Assembly (NCBI GenBank): GCA_036924285.1
Contig: JAYKYS010000005.1
Coordinates: 930,001 to 994,000 of the forward strand
DNA: 64,000 bases
Source of the DNA: Asterella californica
Lineage: Eukaryota; Streptophyta; Marchantiopsida; Marchantiales; Aytoniaceae
Direction: 5' to 3'
Positions 47,240 through 59,700 of the stretch are shown in pieces. The translations under genes and the position numbers were made by a program. Numbering within the stretch: the stretch's first letter is position 1; each line of letters starts with the position of its first letter. The notes under the pieces are model-generated. The model made no database searches. It was given only the letters and a program-made list of their open reading frames with translations, and was not told the origin of the DNA.

Positions 47240-49810
47240 GTGTTTGATGCGGGTTGTAGATTTGATGCCGGTAGCGGACAAGAGGAAACATCGAGAGACG
47301 CGACTAAACTTCCGAAGGTGCTTCGCAAAGTGATTAAGGAGTTTGAGGATGTCTTGACGGATGAGTTACATGCTGAATTACCTCCAAGGCAGGTGGTGGA
47401 TCACAAGATTGAGGTCTTGCCAGGGTCAGAACCACCTTCCAAAGCTCCTTACCGACTCAATCAGGAGGAACTCCTTGAGTTGAAAAGACAACTCGGTGAG
47501 CTATTAGCGCGAGGATATATTCAAACCAGCAAGTCGCCTTATGAAGCCTCAGTTCTTTTTGCAAAGAAGAAGGATGAGAAGTTACGACTCTGTGTAGATT
47601 ATCGTGCACTCAATAAGATGACGGTGAAGAATAATTATCCCTTGCCAAGGATAGATGATCTGTTTGATAGACTAGCGAGCGCAAAGTACTTCAGCGTGAT
47701 AGACTTGAAGTCAAGGTATTATCAGATCCGGATAGCTGACCCAGATGTTAAGAAGACCGCTTGTCGAATCAGATACGGATCATTTGAATTTGTGGTGATG
47801 TCATTTGGACTATGCAACGCCCCTTCAACGTTCACTACATTAACAAACACAATTTTTTACGAGGAGATGGACGAGTTTGTCATCGTTTACATCGATGACA
47901 TCTTGATCTACTCCAAAACCTTGGAGTCGCACGCGGAGCAGCTAAGGATGGTGTTGACGAAGCTGTGGGAGCATAAGCTATTTGCCAACATTGATAAGAG
48001 TGAGTTTGGTTTGGAACGCATTAACTTCTTGAGACATGTCATTAGTGCAAAAGGAGTCGACTCGGATATGCAAAAGGTGGATGCGATTGTAACTTGAGAG
48101 CCTCCGATTACAGTAAAGGAGATGCGGTGACTCTTAGGATTGGTGCAGTTCTACCGCAAGTATGTGAAAGAGTTTTTAAAGATCACGAAGCCGTTGATAG
48201 ATTGGACGGGAAAAGATGCACATGTAAGTTAGACCAAGGAGGTGGATGATGCGTTCCAAACGATCAAATCAATTTTGTCAAAGGCGTCAGTTTTGAAGCT
48301 TCTGAAGTTTGACAAACCATTCGAGGTGCACACAAACGCAAGCGATTATATGATTGACGAAGTATTGGTGCATGATGAAAAACTTGTAGCGTACGAAAGC
48401 AAGAAGTTATCTAGGACGGAGAGTCGATGGTTAACTCACGAGAAGGAACTCTTTGCGATGATTCATTGCTTGAGGAAATGACGGCATTACTTGGGACTTC
48501 ACAAAACCCAAGTGTATACTGACAATATTTCACTCAAAGTACTTTGAGACATAAGATCGGGTGACGCCAAAGCAACTACTATGGCATGATACCTTGGCGC
48601 TCATGAATGTGGAGTAATCCACAAAGCGATAAAGGACAATGTGGTTCCTGACGCCTTGAGTCGCAAGGAAGAATATCTTTCATCGTCAACACAGATTTTG
48701 TGAGCTATGTATCCTAAGGAGTCAGACTTGGAGAGACGAATACGTGAAGGTTACATGGGTGATGATCAAACGAGGGAGTACCTAGAACAGCTCAAACAAA
48801 GAGTGAAGTTATAGAACATGCAGCTGAGACATGGCTTACTCATGTTCAAGCAAAGTCGGGTTTATGTGGGACAAGGAAGACTTAAGAAAAAGTTGCTCAA
48901 AGAATGTCATGATGCGTCCTTATCAGACCATAAAAGAGAAAAGTCCACTTTAGCAGTGATAGCTAAAAAAATTTATTGGCCTCACATGAAAGACAATGTC
49001 CTCCACTTTGTGAAAACATGCGTAACTTGTCAGACGAACTGCGTTTCTTATGAGAAGAAACAGAAGTTGCTTCAACCTTTGCCGATTCCAACCAAACCTT
49101 GGAAAAGCATTAGCATGGACTTCATTACGTCTCTGCCTGACTCAAATGGATATAACGCAATCTTTGTGATAGTTGACCGTTTAGCAAACTAGCGAAGTTT
49201 ACTCTGACCTTGGATACCGCAACAGCGTTCATGACTTCTCGCTTGTTCCTAGATACTTGGTGGCGTTCACATGGATTACCCCGAATTATTATTTCAGACA
49301 GAGACTCTAAGTTCATAAGTACTTTTGAAAACACTTGTTCTAAAAATTGGGGACTAAGTTTAAATTTAATATCGCCTTCATCTCGAAACAGATGGACAAA
49401 CAGAACGAGTTAACTCGGTTCTAAATCAATACTTGAGGAATTATGTCAACGCGGACCAAAGTGATTAGGCAGAGTGGCTCAGTCTTGCGGAGTATTGCTA
49501 CAATTTCACGAAGCATTCAGCGACCGACGAATCGCTTTTCTTGCTTGCTTACGGACGTGAGCCAGAAGGGCCTCTTGACTTGACTCTTGCAGGGAGTTTT
49601 ACATCGGCACGACCAAGAACACGGCAAACATCAGCTGAAGAGTTGGTGGCAAAAATGCAGCGGCACGAGGAGCAAATAAAGAAGAACCTCGTGAAGGCGC
49701 AGCAACGATACACGAAGCAGGTAAACAAGCATCGGCGACAAGTGAAGTTTCAAGTGGACAAAGAGGTATGGTTAAGTGCAAAGAACTTCACCCTTTCAGA
49801 GGAAATATAG
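47240..49810 (+). pseudogene. pol: Chromovirus pol: RT, RNase H, integrase
   Basis: RT is the best-preserved piece, an uninterrupted 285-codon frame at 47240-48097 with KKDEKLRLCVDYRALN, PLPRIDDLFDRLASAKYFS, SFGLCNAPSTF and the catalytic FVIVYIDDILIYSK intact. RNase H follows (VHTNASDYMIDEVL, TESRWLTHEKELFAM), then integrase with its zinc-binding region (ECHDASLSDH and CVTCQ), the catalytic-core pieces MDFITSLP, ISDRDSKF and, after a frameshift, ETDGQTERVN. Stops at 48095, 48230, 48479 and 49466 fall where relatives have Trp. Other stops and at least two frameshifts (near 48635 and 49190) add to the damage. Confidence 0.92.
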
Positions 49811-49939
49811 GTGAAGTTTTCATCGAAGTTTGCTAGACCTTTTGTCATTGTGAAGAATCCGTACGAAGATGTCTATACGTCAGACCTTCCTCCCATGTTT
49901 CTTTATTAAAGAAATACTTCAAGGATGATTTGCGACCGG

Positions 49940-50199
49940 AGCGCAAACAAGTTCTCAGGCCTCAACCTGATGTCGTGCAAGACAAAGCAAAATATGAGAT
50001 AGAGATCATTTTGCGATCGCGGTGCAAATCTAACCAGATGGAGTACTTGGTCAAATGACGTGGATACCATTTGAAGAAAGCAACTTGGGTGCCAGAGGAA
50101 GAGCTAGCTCATGCAAGCGAAGTATTGGACCTCTTCAACGGCGACAAGGACAACAAGGACGTTAGCAAGATGAGGACATCTCTTTCCAACGACGAGTAA
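49940..50199 (+). pseudogene. Integrase C-terminal chromodomain
   Basis: The frame reads YEIEIILRSRCKSNQMEYLV then K(stop)RGYHLKKATWVPEEELAH and ASEVLDLFNG. The order of Y-x-I-E-I-I, the YLVKW core and the TWVPEEEL helix is that of the chromodomain carried by chromoviruses, which targets integration to marked histone tails. The TGA at 50056 replaces the core Trp. Confidence 0.85.
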
Positions 50200-50903
50200 A
50201 GGAAGGACGAACCATACGAGTAGCAACTTGAGGCAACATGAGCCGATGGACTTTGTAACTTTATCTTGTATTTTGTGAAAATAAAGATTTTGTTTCTTGA
50301 AATTTGTCTAAGTGTATTGGTACTGCATGGCTATGACTAGTTCTGATCGTCTAGATGCCTAGGATGTTGTCAAGAGGAAGAACGAAGCACACTCAAAGGA
50401 AGCGAGCTGGTTTGGATACGCATCTAAATCAAGACTAAGTCTAGATGTCAAGACTTAGGTTTGTCGTAGCATTAGCAAAGCAAGTATGAACTTTTATACT
50501 TGTCTTGGGGCTTGGGGTGATCTTGCATTGTGGTTTTCTAACTGCAAAGTAAACTTAGTCGCGCGTCTAAGTCAAATCAGGTTGCGACTAGAAAGTGAGT
50601 TTTGGGGATCTCGTAAGTAGGTGTGAATACTTATAGTTAGCAAGTTAGAGTCTTAAGTAGAATGTTTAGAAATTATCAACTAGTTTTGTTTAAGGTTGGC
50701 AAAAAAGATAAGGCTTTTCCCGAGACTAGTTGGAATTTTCTGAGTGTTCTAGCGACAACTTAAGACTCAAGCCAAGAAGGGAATTGCGAGTTAGCTACCA
50801 GAACGTGATTCTGACGCAAAGGGGTTGGCTACCCATTTTGAACGTGGTGTTAACTTAAGGATCATTTTTTATGAGGGCATCAACCTCCAAAGTGGGGGGT
50901 GAA

Positions 50904-52041
50904 TGTCGCGACTCTCATTTCTAGAATCGGACGTAGACGCGAACAATAGAACCCTAGTGGACTTGTGTTAGGTTGTGAACGCTGCGAGTTAGACTTAACG
51001 GCTTGGCCGAGGAGTCGGGATCAGATGAACCCTAAGTGGTTCTCTGAACCAAGGTTGGAACATTGGGTTAGAACATAAAGACCTACCCCAAGACGATCCC
51101 AGACGAACGCTGACCAAAAAGGACAAGTCTGGAAACGGATCGTAAACATAAGTCTGAGACGTGAGTCCGAGATGCAAGACTGAGACGTGAGTCCGAGACG
51201 CAGACGGACTGTGATTCATACGATGGTCCGAACCACAGGGTTCGAGTCTAGGTCTGGACCACAGGTTTCTGAAAAACGGTTATGTGTTGGAGCTCCAGCG
51301 ACGTTTTAGATCATGGACGGAGCTCCGCATAAGATCTCGAGGCGAGCAAGATATCATTGGAAAGGTCTCGGCGAGAGCTTTCCACTGATATGTAGAACTC
51401 CTCGAACTGACCTTCGAGCTGAGAATTATGACCGATCCCGTGATCGGATTGTGATATAATTTTCAAGGACCAAAGAGGAGGGCGGGACCGCGGATCCCCA
51501 GAAGTACATATGAGGGGGGTTCGATGCCTGGGTGGGTCAGAACGAGTCACCCGACCCCAGGGTTCAGCGAGCGAATCCTGGGGGCATGAGGTAATGACTG
51601 GACCGGTTCCAAGACACGTTTCGGTCCAGACTTGGACGTCTCGACTTAGGAACGATGTAAGGAATGGAGTAAGACTAGGGAACGAGTTGACGGGTTAGAC
51701 CACCGTTCGGGAGCCTAGACCCAGATGGACATCACGGGCGGTTGGATCGCTAGGTGTGCTCGAGATACCGTTTAAGACCCTAGACTTTATGAGAAGTCCG
51801 TTCCAAGTCATCTTGTGACTTGCTCATGTTTTGAGACCGACCTAAGCGCGTCTAGGTCGGGACTTAGGGAATGTTGAGCTTGATGATTAGAGAGACGGTC
51901 CGACTCCGGTCCGGACCAGAGTTAAGGTAAGTGGTGCATGGACGCTAACTTGTGATTATGGTTTGCAGGTTAGCGGTGTGAATTTCGTGACCTACTAAGC
52001 AAGAGCTTCCGCTGGTGCAACAAGGCGGTAGGTGCGCGAAA
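50904..52041 (+). repeat. 3' LTR of the chromovirus
   Basis: It matches the 5' LTR from TGTCGCGACT to ggtgcgcgaaa. It carries one extra tandem copy of a short block (ctgagacgtgagtccgaga) near 51150-51200 that the 5' LTR lacks. Confidence 0.88.
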
Positions 52042-53496
52042 GTGAGGTAGTGCGAAAGCGCTGCTAGAATTTCCTGTGACAGATTTTGAGATCAATTTGA
52101 GATCAGCAGAAGTGCGTCGGCAAACGTCAGGTTGGCATGGATCAGCAATTTTTGATGCTGAAGAGTGCAGTCGGTGCACGTCGAGAAGACGATTCTAATG
52201 CACCAAAAATTGTTCGATTTGGTGAAAGATCGAAAGAGTTACAAGCAGAAGAAGTCACGAGTGGTCAAAAATCTGACATAGAAGCGGAGTGTGAGAGTGC
52301 GGAGACGGATCAGAATGCGAGAGTGCAGAGGCGGAGTGGAGTTCGAGTACGAGCTCGAGCTTGCTGCAAGCCAGCTTGCTGGCGTGCGTGAGAGAGGTAT
52401 GCAAGTTTCAGTTGTGTGGGAAGTGTAAAACCAGTAGGTCACTCATCCCAACACTATTCCTGAACTTGCACACTTAACTCTGTAGTCTTAGCTTTGGCTT
52501 TACCACCAGATCGATAGCTCTTGGTGTCTTCTGGAGATCCGTGCAAGTACTTATAGACTTGTTTAAGATAGTATGAGACCTTCTCGCACGTTCCTAGAGG
52601 AGTGATAAGGCGACCCCATAGTACTAGGGAGAAGCTGTTGTTGAGGTAGTGTTTGTCTATACCATAGAGACGTATATGAAGACAGTTGGTAGCAGTTGTC
52701 TTGGGTGAGCTAGTAGAACTACCACAGAGATACTTTTGGAGCTACTAGAGATGTGGACATCTAGTTAGTGACCTTAGGTATAGGTTATGACAGGTGGTGG
52801 TCATATATTGTACATGTGATCACCGAAGAAGAGTCGTCAATAAAGGTGGGACTGGGTTTCTTGTTATGTGAATGTTTGAGTGTGGAGGTTTATCGTTTGG
52901 ACTTCTTGTGGATGAAACCTTTCCATATTCTACTTCTTGTTTGTGCATCGCATTTGCTTGTGTTGGCGTTTGATTTCCGGAGTGAGTTCACATCAGTGTG
53001 TTGTCGATAGTGAGACTGGAGTTGCGGACGAGTCAGACTATCTTTGTTTCTCTCACGGTGCGATTGGATTCATGACCAACAGATCGTGAGAGGCTGCATG
53101 TGGTGATGACAGATATAAGTTGCTTTACCTTGATCGTCTTAGTAGGAGATAGGTGAGCTTAATAGGAGCGGGGTTAGGCAAGTGGTGGTTACAGCGATGA
53201 CGAGAATTTCAGCATTTTGTTGGAGAGTGTGTTCTCGATATTCTATCATCACAGAGTTCTCGAGAGGTTCTTGTGAGGACTTCTCGGAGCAGGAGGACTT
53301 TTCATATAGGAGAGGTGGTTATGAGACGTCTGGGACGTCTCAAGCGATGCATTACGGACGATCAGATCGCAGTCGTGCCCGTTGTTTTAATCTTCATCTT
53401 ACGACAAGAGAAGGTTGATCGTGGACGAGGCAAAGGAGCTCAAGAAGACCGTGGTGGTCGAGATGGAGGTAGAGGCTCAGCACCTGAGCTGAGCCT
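52042..53496. other. Transposon-flank DNA, no gene identified
   Basis: A roughly 95-codon minus-strand open run (about 52447-52735), with SYYLKQVYKYLHGSPED in it, has no family I recognise. On the plus strand a Gly/Arg-rich frame (about 53420-53500) ends at an 11-bp inverted repeat (agaggctcagc, gctgagcctct). Confidence 0.35.
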
Positions 53497-53995
53497 CTAA
53501 GACGCATCTCATTGCGTCATGTGACACGTTTGATGTAGAGATATCTTGAGTTGTTGCCCATATCAACCGTTAGACGATACCAGCCAGCATTACCGTCAGA
53601 TATTTCACTGCTGAGGGCGCATGATCTTACGTTTGTTAACATCATTCACTTGGTGATAGTCGGGTGATCATGTCAAGGTCACACGCGTGATGAGAGAGGT
53701 CAAAGTTTATATGACCCGCGATCTAGGATGTTTTGGGAGATGTTACGGACCTTACGATATCTTCAGATGCATCAGGTGGATTCTCCAGCGTACATCTTGG
53801 AGAACGTTCTTTTATTGGATGATGCTGGTACACAGATGATGACGAGTGTGCACTAGGTGCGATCCTGAGTTGTACCGGCAGTGTTGTTAGATGCAGCGAG
53901 AATGAGATCTCGTGCACATCGTCCACGGTTGTGATGGACAAACTTGTTACCAAGGGAGGTACAAACATCCGAGCTAGACGTCAAGTTGATTTTTA
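53497..53995 (+). pseudogene. DNMT3-like cytosine-5 DNA methyltransferase remnant
   Basis: One plus-strand frame, without a single indel, carries successive C5-methyltransferase blocks: ELLPISTVRRYQPALPSDIS, then IIHLVIVG(stop)SCQGHTR (motif IV; relatives have GWPCQG, with the catalytic Cys still present at 53671), DPRSRMFWEMLRTLRYLQ, PAYILENV (motif VI ENV), and LLDAARMRSRAHRPRL(stop)WTNLLPREV, which matches the motif VIII AHRxRxxW region of Dnmt3-type enzymes. Stops are at 53536, 53665, 53854, 53866 and 53932; at least three sit at expected Trp positions. Motif I (SAM-binding FxGxG) is not visible upstream, so the 5' part is missing. Such DNMT3-like genes are known from retrotransposons of some green algae and dinoflagellates; here it lies next to a dead chromovirus but outside its LTRs. 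It cannot be functional. Confidence 0.75.
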
Positions 53996-54044
53996 TCATA
54001 TTTTTCCACTATGGATCACTTAGTCATGAATCTCATGATGAGTA

Positions 54045-54180
54045 CTTTGACCGATAGTGCCAAAGGTGTTGGTAACGCTCTTTATATCTGTTTTGTAGAC
54101 ACGATACGAGCTTTGATCGAGAGTGTCAAAGGTGTTGGTAATGCTTTGTATACTTGCTTTATAGATTTGTTTTACCAGCT
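54045..54180 (+). repeat. Tandem repeat of about 66-69 bp inside a short frame
   Basis: agtgccaaaggtgttggtaa and agtgtcaaaggtgttggtaa each lead into a CFVD/CFID-coding stretch within a 90-codon frame at 54011-54283. The frame itself has no recognised family; it may be a tail of the methyltransferase-bearing element. Confidence 0.6.
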
Positions 54181-54283
54181 TCCTCAAAAAAGATTAGTTG
54201 ATAAGTTAGAAATAATAAGAATATCATTAGGCTTACGGAGGTTAATTTGTATGATTCTTAATAACCTCTTCAACGTGATATAA

Positions 54284-56737
54284 CTCATTCTGAGGACAAT
54301 GTGAGGAAGCAAGGATGTCATGCATCACTTACACCGTTTGGTTTATTCATCTACGATATGGAAGGGTGGTTGTCAATGTCTGGTGTGGAAGGGATGAAGC
54401 TACATCTCTTGATGACTCGGAGACTCTTATATGTTGTTAATGCAATTCTTTTGGTCCAGACATCTACACATTTATAAAAGCATTTAGATCTTGAGGTTGA
54501 TTAACGTATCTAAATCTAAGATTATGGTGTTCAAGACATGGAGCCAAGCAAACACTTTCATGTGTGATGTAGCTCTCTTCAACAAGTCCACACTTACTAA
54601 TGTTTTTGTGTTGAGATCTCTTGAGAATATTGTTGAAACAAGACGAAGAAAAAATGAGTTTCAGGAGGATTCTGGACTCTCTACGATCTGTTGAATTATT
54701 GCAGATATGCATATATCTGATCAAGAGATATCCGTAAATATCTTTGTAAACTCTAATGCAGCTTTGTTGTGGCATATAGCATGAGGGCCAAGACTTTCAC
54801 AGCGAACATTCAGAAGCATTTCTCAGGAAAGAATTCATTGTGAAAATTCTATATGTCCATGTAGATACTTCTTGGTTTACTTTCATTAGTACTTGAGGTT
54901 TGACTTCAGCTCTCTGTCATACGATGGATTATGTGACAATAGAGAAGTGTGAGAAGAGAGAAGTCATCCGCTAGTGAACTAGATTTCTGACCTATTAAAT
55001 TCGAATTTAGAGAGAAACACTCAGATCTTTTATTTAGAGAAAAAAAATTTATTTTATTTTTTATTTTTTAGAAGAAAATTTTTAAATCCTTTCTGACGCT
55101 CCAAATCCAATAATTCAGCCAACGGATGATTGGACTTCCAATCATTCGCTGAACAATAATTGGATTTCCAATCATTCGAAGAGAGATGGAGAAACATTTG
55201 CCAGATGGTCGTCCAAAACTTTCTTATTATCTTCCACATAAAATTCTTTTTGCTTAAGATCACAAATCTGAGTTTCCTCTCTCCATTTTTTATTTTAATA
55301 GTATGAAAATCTAATCATTCACTAACGAATGACTTTTCTCTTCTTTCTTTTTTCTTTTCACCCGTCCCTTGTGACGATCTGTAAACTAGAAAGTGATTTG
55401 TGTTTGATGCTACGAAGACGACTGAGATACTTAGAAGTACTTCAGTGGATGGCTTGATCGGGTCCAGATTTACCTTCTTAACAGGAGTCGTATGTTTAGT
55501 TAATGATGACATTCTCCACTCTTTTCTCAATCAGATGTAACATCTCATTCTATTGCACGATCAACCAGTCTGTCATAATATTGTCAATACCTCTCTCAGG
55601 AAGAGCTACTTTCTTGACATCCAATGTTTATTTCTTCAACTAAAGGGGTTTGAAGGTAGAAAGTTATCTACATCACATGTCAAACTCTTGCATGATAATT
55701 AAGTCTCATTATGCACTTACGCTACTGCTCAACAAAGTCAATGAAGGTTTTATATATGACCCTCACATCATCAGGAAACTGCTAGGAGTCAAAGATTATA
55801 ACCTCCTAAATTTCTAGCTGTTATTTAGCTTTCAACAGAGTGATACCCCAGACCCTGAACTTCGTTTCCTTCAAATGCTCATAGACTATATTCACGACTG
55901 GAAGTTGTTACCTATCTCCTGCTTTGCAATGCTTGGTTATCAGCTGAAAATCTTATATCACTGTGCTACTAGCATGGCTCATAACCTGCGAACTTCCCTC
56001 CTGGCAACAGCACAATCACATAGACCTTCAGTTACTACCATTAAGACACCAACTAGTCATCTCTCGGCCTTCCTAAAAGGAGGTAAAAGACCTCTTAACA
56101 GATAACAACCACGAAAATTTCGATTCTGAAGCTTCACATACATAGATACACCCTAAACTATACCAAAATGGCAAATGGTCCACGGCAAGTTGGTTAAATG
56201 TCGTACGTTTCCATCAGAACGGCAAAATATCCTTTTACCACTTTACTCACCTACCACTCACTTACCACTCACACTACCTCGACGAAGGGTGCGAAACCTT
56301 CGTGCCTACGGTTGTAACGCAACAATTATCCATTGCCGTTAAACCCGTCTTTAGGCAAACAAACTACTCAGCTCTAATACCTTCCTTGTCTGATTCACGT
56401 CTGCTTTCCATCTTTTGAACGCATTTACAAGGCTTGTTCCGGTAATCCCACATATTCCTTATCCACGAGAAAGCCGACCCCCGAACTCAAGCCACCAGAG
56501 AAGATGTTTCCCTCTACGTAGGTACGACCGGTACAAAACTCGAACTTAGACTTTGTAGAATATGAAAATGTTCATATTCTACAAATCTCTCACAGGGTCA
56601 CTCAGGCTGGCTAACCCAGGTAAGTGAAGGAGTCCCAAATATGCAGCTCCGCAAGTATTTAGTAAGCTACACTGATCTTCGAGCCATGGCATAACACATG
56701 GATACAAAACAAAACGCGCTAGTTTACTATGAAAATG
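54284..56737. other. Intergenic DNA and 3' flank of the amine oxidase gene
   Basis: No gene is recognised. The stretch 55030-55330 is AT-rich and holds overlapping palindromes, for example ATGATTGGA-CT-TCCAATCAT near 55129, with further partial copies of ccaatcattcg. Confidence 0.4.
55080..55200. repeat. Cluster of short palindromes on ccaatcatt
   Basis: A perfect 9-bp-arm palindrome (atgattgga, ct, tccaatcat) is followed 30 bp later by a similar one (attgga, tt, tccaat) in the same context, ccaatcattcg. It resembles MITE or promoter CCAAT-type clusters; I cannot decide which. Confidence 0.55.
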
Positions 56738-59700
56738 CTAGAGTTTCGATGTGACGTCCGGGTGAAGCCCAGAATTAGACGGAGATCCCTGTTTCGTGAT
56801 AACATCTTTTGTTGTCTCTTCAACAATAGGTTTACTCGGGGGCAAATCTATGGCCGGGGAGCAATTGAAGAACCCATGGGGCTGCATAAAACACAGGTTG
56901 ATTAGAAGAAGATAAATGCCAAGAACGTCTTACATAAATTCGCACTGCAGCACGTGGGGTAACTAATCTCACTCAAGGTACAACTTACACTGGAAGAGCT
57001 ACGACTAAATTACTGGCACGTAAATTAAAATAGCTAAACGGAACCCAATCACTTGCCAAGATCAGTGAAAACACTTTCTCATCACAAAAGTGATGAGAAA
57101 GGGCCAGTTATGTGCATGCACTCACCACCAGCGTGAAACCAATGTGTTCCACTGGCATTACCGGCCAGTCCTCCAAGCGAGGAATGTGAGTTGTTCCAAA
57201 TATGTACCTAGACAGCAACGGTCGATCATTTAGCTTTCCGCATTACAGATCGGTACTGAGAAACGACTCCCGCATGAAATAGAACCCAAGCTACTCATGC
57301 ATTTATATGCACTCACCAGAGCACAACGTCAGCTTCCTCGAGTTTTCTATCCAACTTTGTCCAAGTCGGGAGTCCTTCACCAATCCTTGGGTTCTGGTTC
57401 GGGAACTCCCCGCCAGGAAAGAACTCGTTCTTGTTGTACTGGGTAACCCAAAAGTTGTGCTTCAAAAACGCAGCACGTCTAAGGTACATGGCATCCGGAC
57501 CAGCAAATGGAAGACAGTTGGATCCAGGAACAAGTTTGTAACCAACCAGCTGGCCTGTCCTGTTCACCACTCGGGAGTTACGAACCTGGTAAGAGAAGTC
57601 ATTGAGAGCCAACAACAGTTATTTTAGCGCGACCTTCAGATTCACGATTCAATCCTAGTACACGCGAGAATTAGTAAGATCCACATGCAAGACACAGCTC
57701 CCTTGATTTTGACCAAGAAGTCTTTTTAAGTGCTATCATATTCTCAAGTTCCCTCGTGCTTACATTTGAGTACACCTCCTGTTTACGAATTTGTACGAAG
57801 TGTGTTTGGATGCAAGTCTTAAGTAAGAATATCCCTCGCTATTAAGGCCTAAGTAGAGGAGGGACAAACTTACAATCCAGTGTCGAGCTGTCATAGCATT
57901 GCAATCACGCTGAGCCTGCAACTCTGAACGCAGTAAACTCTCCTCCGCATAGAATGCATTGTTGTGAGCGTTATCGGGACCGGCCTCCTCTATTTTGATA
58001 TTCACCTCCACCACCTGTATGGACGAATCTTGAGTTGTTTGTAACTCTACCACCAGCTCCATTCAGGTTCTTCGCAACAAAGGTGATACATATCCAAGCC
58101 ACACCTACCCAAATCGGCAAGTAAGCACTATAAGCTAGCGACAAAATTTTCAGCTTTATGGGTCTACTGCAAACATCAACAAGGGACAGCGTATGGAAGG
58201 AAAAACTTCTCTAGAATTCCATTATTTGCGCCGGTACCTGATTGACGGGCTCTCCAGGCTTGCTATCTATAGCCATGTCCATTCTTGCCACGAAGAAATG
58301 CTGATGAGTGGGAGCATAGAGGCCTGGGGCTATGACAGTTCCATACTTACGAGTTTCCCCGGCCTTCAGAGCTCCCAAACTAAGAATCCCCGTGAGTTTC
58401 ACTTCAGCCTCAATCTTGCCATCCTGCACGATTCGACATTGTACCCACGTATCACGTTACGTTACGTTACTGTCCACTTAAAAAGTAGGAGTCATGTTTA
58501 ATATGATGACCCTTCCAACATATATAGGTGATATGTTCTAAGTGCAAGTTCCGTTTTAGGGTTATCGCTACCTCCCTGACAGACTTTCTTAAGAGGATTG
58601 TTAAGAATGACTAGCAAAGAGTCAAATCCACAGGCCATAAAAGTTACCTGATAAAAGTGCCAAAAAAATCCATACTCATAGTTCGCAACCGTGCAGAAGA
58701 AAGACAGCGTGAGACGTCTGGACCGGCGCACTTCTGTCAAGCCAGTTCTCCAATCCATATGTTTCCAAAGTATTCCATGATCCTCCTCGTGCATGCAAAC
58801 ACAGTTCTCAATCGTTTCTACTGCACCAAGAAAGCTGGTAAAATGTGCATCAAAATATTTTATGAAGCCAAGACAGTCGCAGCCCTGCAGAAGGTTCATG
58901 ATGCCCAGAATAAGGATGTGGCCAAGTGAGAGAAATATGAATATTCGGTGAAAGCAGATTATGTAAGAAGCTTGCGCTTATTCTTCTCAAACTTCTGTGA
59001 GAAGTAAAAGATTCTGGAGCATCTTAGTGTGAGATGTGACAACAGACCCTTTTTAAAGAATGGGCATTCTTTCCGAGGCCGTCCTCTCCTGCATCAAATG
59101 CATTCTTTCGATAATGAGGATCATGAGGATCCCCGTAGGGAACCACCATCTCGACAAAGCTCAATCTATGTGCCACAGACCTCCGACCCCTGCTGCCATC
59201 ATGGTAAGCGACAGTATGTATGACCAGTCCCTCTCTCGGCGTAAATCCCACTCGGAAGCTCCACTTCAAAGCATAAAACGACAACAAACACAAGGAAATA
59301 CAAATCAGGATGGACATCTGAAACAAGAATCTTAATTATTTAGTCTTGCAACCGTAGCTCAGAATATTATGAGACACCAAGAGATTAGCCTGAGTCTCCT
59401 GCTTGTCAACAGACATCAAATGCCACCTTCACAAACATGTATACCCATCTACGGCGAGGACAGAACATGTTTCGAATCGTGGGCCTCCGAAGATGCCCCT
59501 TCGTTCGAACACCTCCGCACGCAAGAGCTCTGTATTCCACTTGTCTCAAACCCAGCTAATGACTTGAGTGCTGATACAAATTTAACTAGACACTGACCTT
59601 TTGCCACTCAACAGCATAGCCATTGACCCGAAAACTTGGTCCTTCCGGTTGAGCTATGAGCAGAGGTTTGATGTCCGCTCGGTCCACTCCACCTCGAGTA

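Larger units (their letters stand above)
43343..52041 (+). mobile_element. Ty3/gypsy chromovirus with both LTRs, inactivated
   Basis: The element is bounded by LTRs at 43343-44451 and 50904-52041. Between them lie gag (twice), protease, RT, RNase H, integrase and a C-terminal chromodomain, the order that defines chromoviruses. A purine-rich tract (aaagtggggggtgaa) abuts the 3' LTR, and taatatcagccc just after the 5' LTR resembles an initiator-Met tRNA primer site. Flanking bases atgag (43338-43342) and gtgag (52042-52046) may be a diverged 5-bp target-site duplication. Many in-frame stops and some frameshifts show it can no longer move by itself. Confidence 0.93.

Noticed and set aside
51236..51250. 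ggttcgagtct resembling a tRNA B box
   Set aside because: It lies inside the 3' LTR, and neither an A box nor a cloverleaf can be formed around it.
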